Positions 5,776 through 9,187 of a stretch of DNA of 9,187 bases are shown piece after piece; positions within the stretch are counted from its first letter, which is position 1, and the number at the start of each line of letters is the position of its first letter. This stretch comes from Anaerobacillus sp. (GTDB taxonomy: Bacteria > Bacillota > Bacilli > Bacillales > Anaerobacillaceae), in the NCBI GenBank assembly GCA_007118195.1, contig SKSA01000288.1, positions 1 through 9,187 on the forward strand. Direction: 5' to 3'. Made by a program: the position numbers and the translations under genes. A model generated the notes under the pieces. The model ran no database searches. It was not told the origin of the DNA and saw only the letters and a program-made list of their open reading frames with translations.

Positions 5776-5913
5776 ATGGAAATATCGAAAAAAAAGTATT
5801 GTGAAAATTGTAAAAAAGAAACCAACCATACCATAAGAGAAGACGCCCTTGAAATTGAATACCATTGCAATAAATGTCATCGTGAAGAGCAAGTAGTTAA
5901 AACATTCTTTTGA
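5776..5913 (+). CDS. Small zinc-ribbon protein of 45 residues
   Basis: ATG 5776 follows GAGGTGA (5764-5770) five bases upstream; the frame ends at TGA 5911-5913. The product has two CxxC pairs, C9-C12 (YCENC) and C31-C34 (YHCNKC), spaced like a zinc ribbon, with charged strands between. It is the whole protein, so the zinc site probably is the fold. Such small ribbons bind nucleic acids or act as adaptors in larger complexes; no partner is evident here. It lies 72 bases after the 53-residue gene in the same direction, and repeat copy C, which may end the transcript, begins 28 bases after its stop. Confidence 0.8.
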   Translation: MEISKKKYCENCKKETNHTIREDALEIEYHCNKCHREEQVVKTFF

Positions 5914-5941
5914 GGGTGAGTTGTTGTTCAACACTTCACAT

Positions 5942-5998
5942 GGTGTCAGACACCCCTCGTGGACAAAATGCCAAAATGTCCACGAGGGGTGGACATTT
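5942..5998 (+). repeat. Palindromic intergenic repeat, copy C, with two competing hairpins
   Basis: GGTGTCAGACACC (5942-5954), a 5-nt spacer, TGGACA (5960-5965), an 11-nt loop, TGTCCA (5977-5982), a 5-nt spacer and GGTGGACATTT (5988-5998). Here the spacers are complementary (CCTCG and CGAGG), extending the first hairpin to 14 perfect pairs: ACCCCTCGTGGACA (5952-5965) with TGTCCACGAGGGGT (5977-5990). The alternative hairpin pairs AAATGTCCAC (5974-5983) with GTGGACATTT (5989-5998). The two are mutually exclusive. Confidence 0.85.
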
Positions 5999-6105
5999 CT
6001 GTAGGGACAGTGAGTTTAAACCACCATCACATTCATCTAGCCTTTATAATTTTCGTATTTTCAGACTTGTTTTTTGTGAAAATAACAATAAAAAAGGTGG
6101 ATATA

Positions 6106-6558
6106 ATGATAAACGCTAATATTATTAGATTACTTCAGTTGGTCGTACCTTGGTTTTCAATCCCGTTTCTTCCTAAAAAGTCCTACCGTGAATTTTTCCC
6201 AGTAACGGTCGTTGCATCTATACTAGTAACTGGGATGTGTTCATTAGCCGTTCCATACAAATGGTGGAGAGTTAATGGTGGGCTAAAGGAAAAGGTATTT
6301 AATGATGGGAGTTTTATTCTTGGCCCGTTTATGGTCGGAACTTTGTGGATTTTTCACTTTACGTTCGGGAATTTTTTACGATATATTATTGTGAATATAG
6401 TGTTCGATGGTTTGTTTGCTTACCCTCTCAATTATTTGTTCGAAAGGTTAAGATTGTATCGATTAATTAACTTTAAACCTAAACATATTCTCGGAACTTT
6501 TATTGGTTTTGCACTATTTATTTATGGTTTTCAATCAATGCTACAACGATATAAGTGA
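6106..6558 (+). CDS. Polytopic membrane protein of 150 residues, unknown function
   Basis: The product is very hydrophobic and is predicted to cross the membrane four or five times: about 8-24, 32-52, 70-90, 92-112 and 127-147. Short loops carry basic residues (FLPKKSYREF near 21-30; FERLRLYRL near 112-120) that would face the cytoplasm. Conserved-looking features include aromatic and proline motifs such as YKWWRVNGGL and FAYPLNYLFERL. It resembles small conserved membrane proteins common in Bacillus, but I cannot name the family with confidence. ATG 6106 has AGGTGG (6095-6100) five bases upstream. The frame extends upstream to 5959 but that part would be read from repeat copy C and is not used. 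It is followed by a MITE-like element. Confidence 0.8.
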   Translation: MINANIIRLLQLVVPWFSIPFLPKKSYREFFPVTVVASILVTGMCSLAVPYKWWRVNGGLKEKVFNDGSFILGPFMVGTLWIFHFTFGNFLRYIIVNIVFDGLFAYPLNYLFERLRLYRLINFKPKHILGTFIGFALFIYGFQSMLQRYK

Positions 6559-6575
6559 ATTGTGAAGTGTAAAGA

Positions 6576-6732
6576 GGGCGTCCAAAAATGTCGGCTAACC
6601 GAAGACAACTAATAGTGGCTGTCCCATAAGTGTCTGACACCAGGCAAAACTTCCTAAATATAGACGGAAAATTAATTATCCGTCTATATTGGGTGCCTAA
6701 AGGTGTCAGACACTTTGTTTTTGGACAACCCC
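6576..6732. mobile_element. MITE-like nested inverted repeat
   Basis: The outer ends are imperfect inverted repeats: GGGCGTCCAAAAA (6576-6588) against TTTTTGGACAACCC (6718-6731). Inside, AAGTGTCTGACACC (6628-6641) is a perfect 14-bp inverted match of GGTGTCAGACACTT (6702-6715). AGGCA/TGCCT (6642-6646, 6694-6698) and a 12-bp stem AATATAGACGGA/TCCGTCTATATT (6657-6668, 6679-6690) continue the hairpin. The element could thus fold into one long cruciform. It has no gene of its own, so it would depend on a transposase elsewhere. The outer ends and the palindromes may have different origins. Confidence 0.55.
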
Positions 6733-6747
6733 TATTACGTTATAGGA

Positions 6748-6850
6748 ATGACACTTTGTCATAACATATTTGTTTCTATGAGTGCCTAAGAATAGTCTAT
6801 TAGACTTACAAATATTTGCTAGGTGAATTTAGTTGTTATTATGTTACTAT
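6748..6850 (+). promoter_or_regulatory. Upstream region of the lipoprotein gene: two palindromes and a weak promoter
   Basis: ATGACA-CTT-TGTCAT (6748-6762) and AGTCTA-T-TAGACT (6794-6806) are perfect short palindromes that could be operators. A TGT-TACTAT extended -10 (6842-6850) lies 63 bases before ATG 6913, without a clear -35. No known regulator consensus was matched with confidence. Confidence 0.3.
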
Positions 6851-6912
6851 AGGTTAAGTTAGTTTATATCATTACAACTAGAGAGAAAAACAACAAAGGA
6901 GAGAAAGTGAGT

Positions 6913-7782
6913 ATGAACTTTAAAACCCCAATGGTAGCAATAACAATTGCATTAATTACGATATTAGCAGCGTGTGGAACAGTGACCGAAGAAAAAGAAT
7001 TAACAGTTAATGGTATTTTGCAAAACTCAATAGAAGCTATTGAAGAGGTAGAAAGTTATTCTACAAAAGCTGAAATGACAATGGAAATGATGGGGATGAC
7101 GACGAATATTTCTATTGAAGGTGATATTACACATAACCCGGACGCAATGCATGTGTCTATGAAAATGGGAATGCCGGGTATGACGATGGACTCAGAGATT
7201 TACGGAGCAGATAATGAAGTTTATATGAATATGTTTGGCGAGTGGTTTAATATGAGTCCGGATGAAGTTGGTTTAGAGGATTTTGAGCAAATGACTGTGG
7301 AAGAAATGGAAGTTTTCTCTCGGTATGCAGATGAAATTGAATTAACAACGGAAGATGATGTTTATATTTTAGTATTAAATGGATCAGGTGATCACTATCT
7401 TGATTTAGTTGGTGGATACGTAAGAGATTCTTTAGGAGATTATACAATTACTGATGAAGAGCTTGCTGAAATGCTTGAGAACATCACATTAAACAAAGTT
7501 GATTATGAAATTCACGTTGATAAAGAAACATTTTTACAAACGTACTCAAAGTTTAATATCGATATGGAGTTCGTTGAAGATGGATTTTCAATGGCACTCA
7601 TTATTGACGGAGAGTTATCTATCTTTAATGTCAATAATGTCGAGTCTATAATAATTCCAGAGGAAGTTCGCGAAAAAGCGATTTCAATCGATGAAGCAGA
7701 TCTTCTTTTCGGAGATTTTGATGATCTTGATTTTGACGATCTTGACTTTGATTTCGACTTTGATGAAACAATAGATGAATAA
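6913..7782 (+). CDS. Lipoprotein of the DUF6612 type with an Asp/Phe-rich tail
   Basis: The 289-residue product has an N-terminal signal with lipobox LAAC (cysteine at residue 21), so it would be anchored by lipid to the outer face of the membrane. The following domain, with SYSTKAEMTMEMMG and strands ending in GEWFNMSPDE, fits DUF6612 lipoproteins, whose fold is likened to LolA/LppX-type lipid-binding barrels; function is unproven. It is rich in Met, Asp and Glu. The last 30 residues are almost only D, F, L and E (FGDFDDLDFDDLDFDFDFDE), encoded by near-repeats of GATTTTGA/GATCTTGA. AAAGGAG (6895-6901) serves either GTG 6907 (5-nt gap) or ATG 6913 (11-nt gap); ATG is preferred but the choice is open. 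It is followed by a strong terminator. Confidence 0.88.
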   Translation: MNFKTPMVAITIALITILAACGTVTEEKELTVNGILQNSIEAIEEVESYSTKAEMTMEMMGMTTNISIEGDITHNPDAMHVSMKMGMPGMTMDSEIYGADNEVYMNMFGEWFNMSPDEVGLEDFEQMTVEEMEVFSRYADEIELTTEDDVYILVLNGSGDHYLDLVGGYVRDSLGDYTITDEELAEMLENITLNKVDYEIHVDKETFLQTYSKFNIDMEFVEDGFSMALIIDGELSIFNVNNVESIIIPEEVREKAISIDEADLLFGDFDDLDFDDLDFDFDFDETIDE

Positions 7783-7810
7783 CAAGTAATATTTTCATAG
7801 TTTTAAAGGC

Positions 7811-7850
7811 GCACAAGAAGACTAAAATGTTTTCTTGTGCATTTTTTTTT
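7811..7850 (+). terminator. Intrinsic terminator after the lipoprotein gene
   Basis: GCACAAGAA (7811-7819) pairs with TTCTTGTGC (7832-7840) around a 12-nt loop, and a run of nine T follows directly after one A. It lies 28 bases after the stop codon. Confidence 0.92.
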
Positions 7851-7905
7851 TGAAAAGAAAATTTTTAACAAAACGTTGATATAAAAGATAAACTTTAATC
7901 ACTTT

Positions 7906-7932
7906 TGAAACCTATAGCATTGTTTGTGCGTA
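7906..7932 (+). promoter_or_regulatory. Sigma-W-type ECF promoter
   Basis: TGAAAC (7906-7911) and CGTA (7929-7932) match the core sigma-W promoter elements of Bacillus subtilis exactly, with a 17-bp spacer. ATG 7962 lies 29 bases after the -10, a natural distance for a transcription start near 7940. The match points to induction by envelope stress. It is a consensus match only, and other ECF factors with overlapping preference are possible. Confidence 0.7.
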
Positions 7933-7961
7933 AGTGTAAGATAGAAAGGTTGGTGTGGTCG

Positions 7962-9187
7962 ATGAAAAAATATATATTGTTTTCGATAGTAATTATGGCT
8001 ATTTTCTTTATTCCTACACATGTCGCTGCCGTCGATTTTTCAATTACTGATGTAAATATTGACGCCTTTTTACAGGACGACGGGGATGTACACGTTCATG
8101 AAACGCATACGTATGAGTTTAATGGTGAGTTTGGTGGAATTATACGGGTGTTGATACCGAAAGAAAGAACGGAAATCGTTGAACTTGAAGCTTTCGAGGA
8201 TGACAAGCGATTACAGATTGAAACAGACGGATTTGAGCACCGCATTCACCGCGCTGGAAAGGATGAGACGATTAATGTCGATATTTTTTATACGATTAAA
8301 AATGGTGTTGACGTCTATGCAGATGTGGCTGAATTTTTCTGGGCATTTTTTGATAAAAGTAATGAATCGACGTATGAAAATATAACGATCAATGTTTTTC
8401 CACCGAGAGCAACGTCAGATGTGATTGCTTTTGGTTATTATGAAGCGTTTGAGAAAGAAAACATCGATAGCGATGGATCAGTGACTTACAATTTAGGCTT
8501 AGTTCGTAAAAATCGAAACGGTGACATACGTGTAGCCTATGAAGCCGCACTTTTTCCACAAGCTACAGTAACCTCTAATCAAGAAATACGAGAGGAAATT
8601 CTTGCAGAAAACGAACAGTTAATAAATGCAGCCATTGTCCGAGCACAGAGAAAGAAACTGTTAAGTACGATTGGAAATGTGTTGTTACCAACGATGATTT
8701 TCATATTTTTATTTTTAGTGGGACGAAAGATTTCGAGGTCAAAAAGTAGAAAAGAAGAAATAAAGCGTGATATCGATGATTCTAATCCTATCATCCCGAA
8801 GCAAAAGCTATCATTACCGACGACGATATTTTTTACGAATCATCACCTATCATCTGAATCGATGGCTGCAGCTTTGCTAGACTTAGTTCGTAAAGGATAT
8901 GTACGAAATGATGAAGAAAAACGGTTTTATTTATTACATCGTAATGGCTTACTTGAGCATGAAGCCATTTTGGTGGAATGGTTATTTGATGAAATCGGTG
9001 AAAATGGAGAGTTTAGTTTTGAGGATTTAGCTACTTACACGAGTAATGAAGATCATCATGAAACATATCAATCGTATCAAGCTAAGTGGGAAGAGGCCGT
9101 TAAAGCAGAAATGGATGATGCAAACCTTTATACGAAAGTTGATAAATTCCGCTTAGTCACTGGACTAAGTTGCACGATTATTTTAGC
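7962..9187 (+). CDS. DUF2207-type membrane protein (3' end beyond the window)
   Basis: The frame is open from ATG 7962 to the last base, 408 codons, so the C-terminus is missing. A signal peptide (residues 1-22, ending HVAA) leads into an extracellular domain that begins DFSITDVNIDAFLQDDGDVH and continues with HETHTYEFNGEFGGIIRVLIP. The pattern of a 'dG-x-x-x-V-x-E' strand and 'F-x-G-x-F-x-G-I-x-R-x-x-x-P' is typical of DUF2207. A transmembrane helix (about 233-252) follows, then a cytoplasmic part with a winged-helix-like segment (MAAALLDLVRKGYVRNDEE). Family members usually have further membrane helices near the C-terminus, which would fall outside. Function is unknown. AAAGG (7945-7949) is 12 bases before ATG, a weak site, but MKK plus the signal peptide favours this start. 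A sigma-W-type promoter precedes it. Confidence 0.9.
   Translation, partial: MKKYILFSIVIMAIFFIPTHVAAVDFSITDVNIDAFLQDDGDVHVHETHTYEFNGEFGGIIRVLIPKERTEIVELEAFEDDKRLQIETDGFEHRIHRAGKDETINVDIFYTIKNGVDVYADVAEFFWAFFDKSNESTYENITINVFPPRATSDVIAFGYYEAFEKENIDSDGSVTYNLGLVRKNRNGDIRVAYEAALFPQATVTSNQEIREEILAENEQLINAAIVRAQRKKLLSTIGNVLLPTMIFIFLFLVGRKISRSKSRKEEIKRDIDDSNPIIPKQKLSLPTTIFFTNHHLSSESMAAALLDLVRKGYVRNDEEKRFYLLHRNGLLEHEAILVEWLFDEIGENGEFSFEDLATYTSNEDHHETYQSYQAKWEEAVKAEMDDANLYTKVDKFRLVTGLSCTIIL

Noticed and set aside
5550..5870. Minus-strand 106-residue frame across the two small genes
   Set aside because: It lies antisense to two frames that have strong ribosome binding sites and sensible products; its own start lacks support.
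5959..6105. Longer 199-residue version of the membrane protein starting at 5959
   Set aside because: The extra part is translated from repeat copy C and intergenic DNA; ATG 6106 has a clear AGGTGG site.
5931..6570. ACACTTCACA (5931-5940) and its exact inverse (6561-6570) as ends of a mobile unit around the membrane protein gene
   Set aside because: Ten-base inverted matches are expected by chance many times in a window of this size, and neither end extends or has a flanking duplication.

Overview
The window looks like chromosomal DNA of a low-GC Bacillaceae (Bacillus or a close, possibly alkaliphilic or salt-tolerant relative). The grounds are AT-rich DNA, strong AAAGGAG/GAGGTGA ribosome binding sites, TTG/GTG start use, extended -10 promoters, gene families typical of that group, and several strongly acidic secreted or lipid-anchored proteins. 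The genus is inference; no rRNA or other marker gene is present.

Layout. 1-204 is the tail of a membrane-anchored protein. 205-733 is non-coding apart from a possible 38-codon gene remnant and a promoter that may carry two Spo0A-like half sites. 782-2128 is a methyl-accepting chemotaxis protein with almost no extracellular sensor. 2129-2280 is an inverted pair of a palindromic intergenic repeat. 2517-2909 (minus) is a MutT-type Nudix hydrolase, divergent from a HAD phosphatase (3053-3775). 3961-4326 is a group I truncated haemoglobin. 4327-4905 is repeat-rich intergenic DNA with terminators on both strands. 4906-5382 (minus) is an unrecognised acidic secreted or anchored protein. 5542-5703 and 5776-5913 are two small genes: a 53-residue hydrophilic protein and a 45-residue zinc ribbon. 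6106-6558 is a 150-residue membrane protein. 6576-6732 is a MITE-like nested inverted repeat. 6913-7782 is a DUF6612-like lipoprotein with an Asp/Phe-rich tail and a textbook terminator. 7962 to the window end is a DUF2207 membrane protein behind a near-perfect sigma-W-type promoter.

Most genes look like independent units rather than one pathway. Envelope proteins (chemoreceptor, anchored acidic protein, polytopic membrane protein, lipoprotein, DUF2207) dominate, with three soluble enzymes or haem proteins between them.

The most notable feature is the repeat family. Four copies share one architecture: a GGTGTCWGACACC palindrome, a 5-nt spacer, TGGACA, an 11-12 nt loop, TGTCCA, a 5-nt spacer, and a GGTGGACATTT-like arm. 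The last arm can compete with the first for the middle TGTCCA. Two further copies of the palindrome alone bound the MITE-like element. All copies lie just 3' of genes, one overlapping the stop codon of the chemoreceptor. No REP-type transposase is present in the window. I see no CRISPR array, tRNA, rRNA, toxin-antitoxin pair or defence system.
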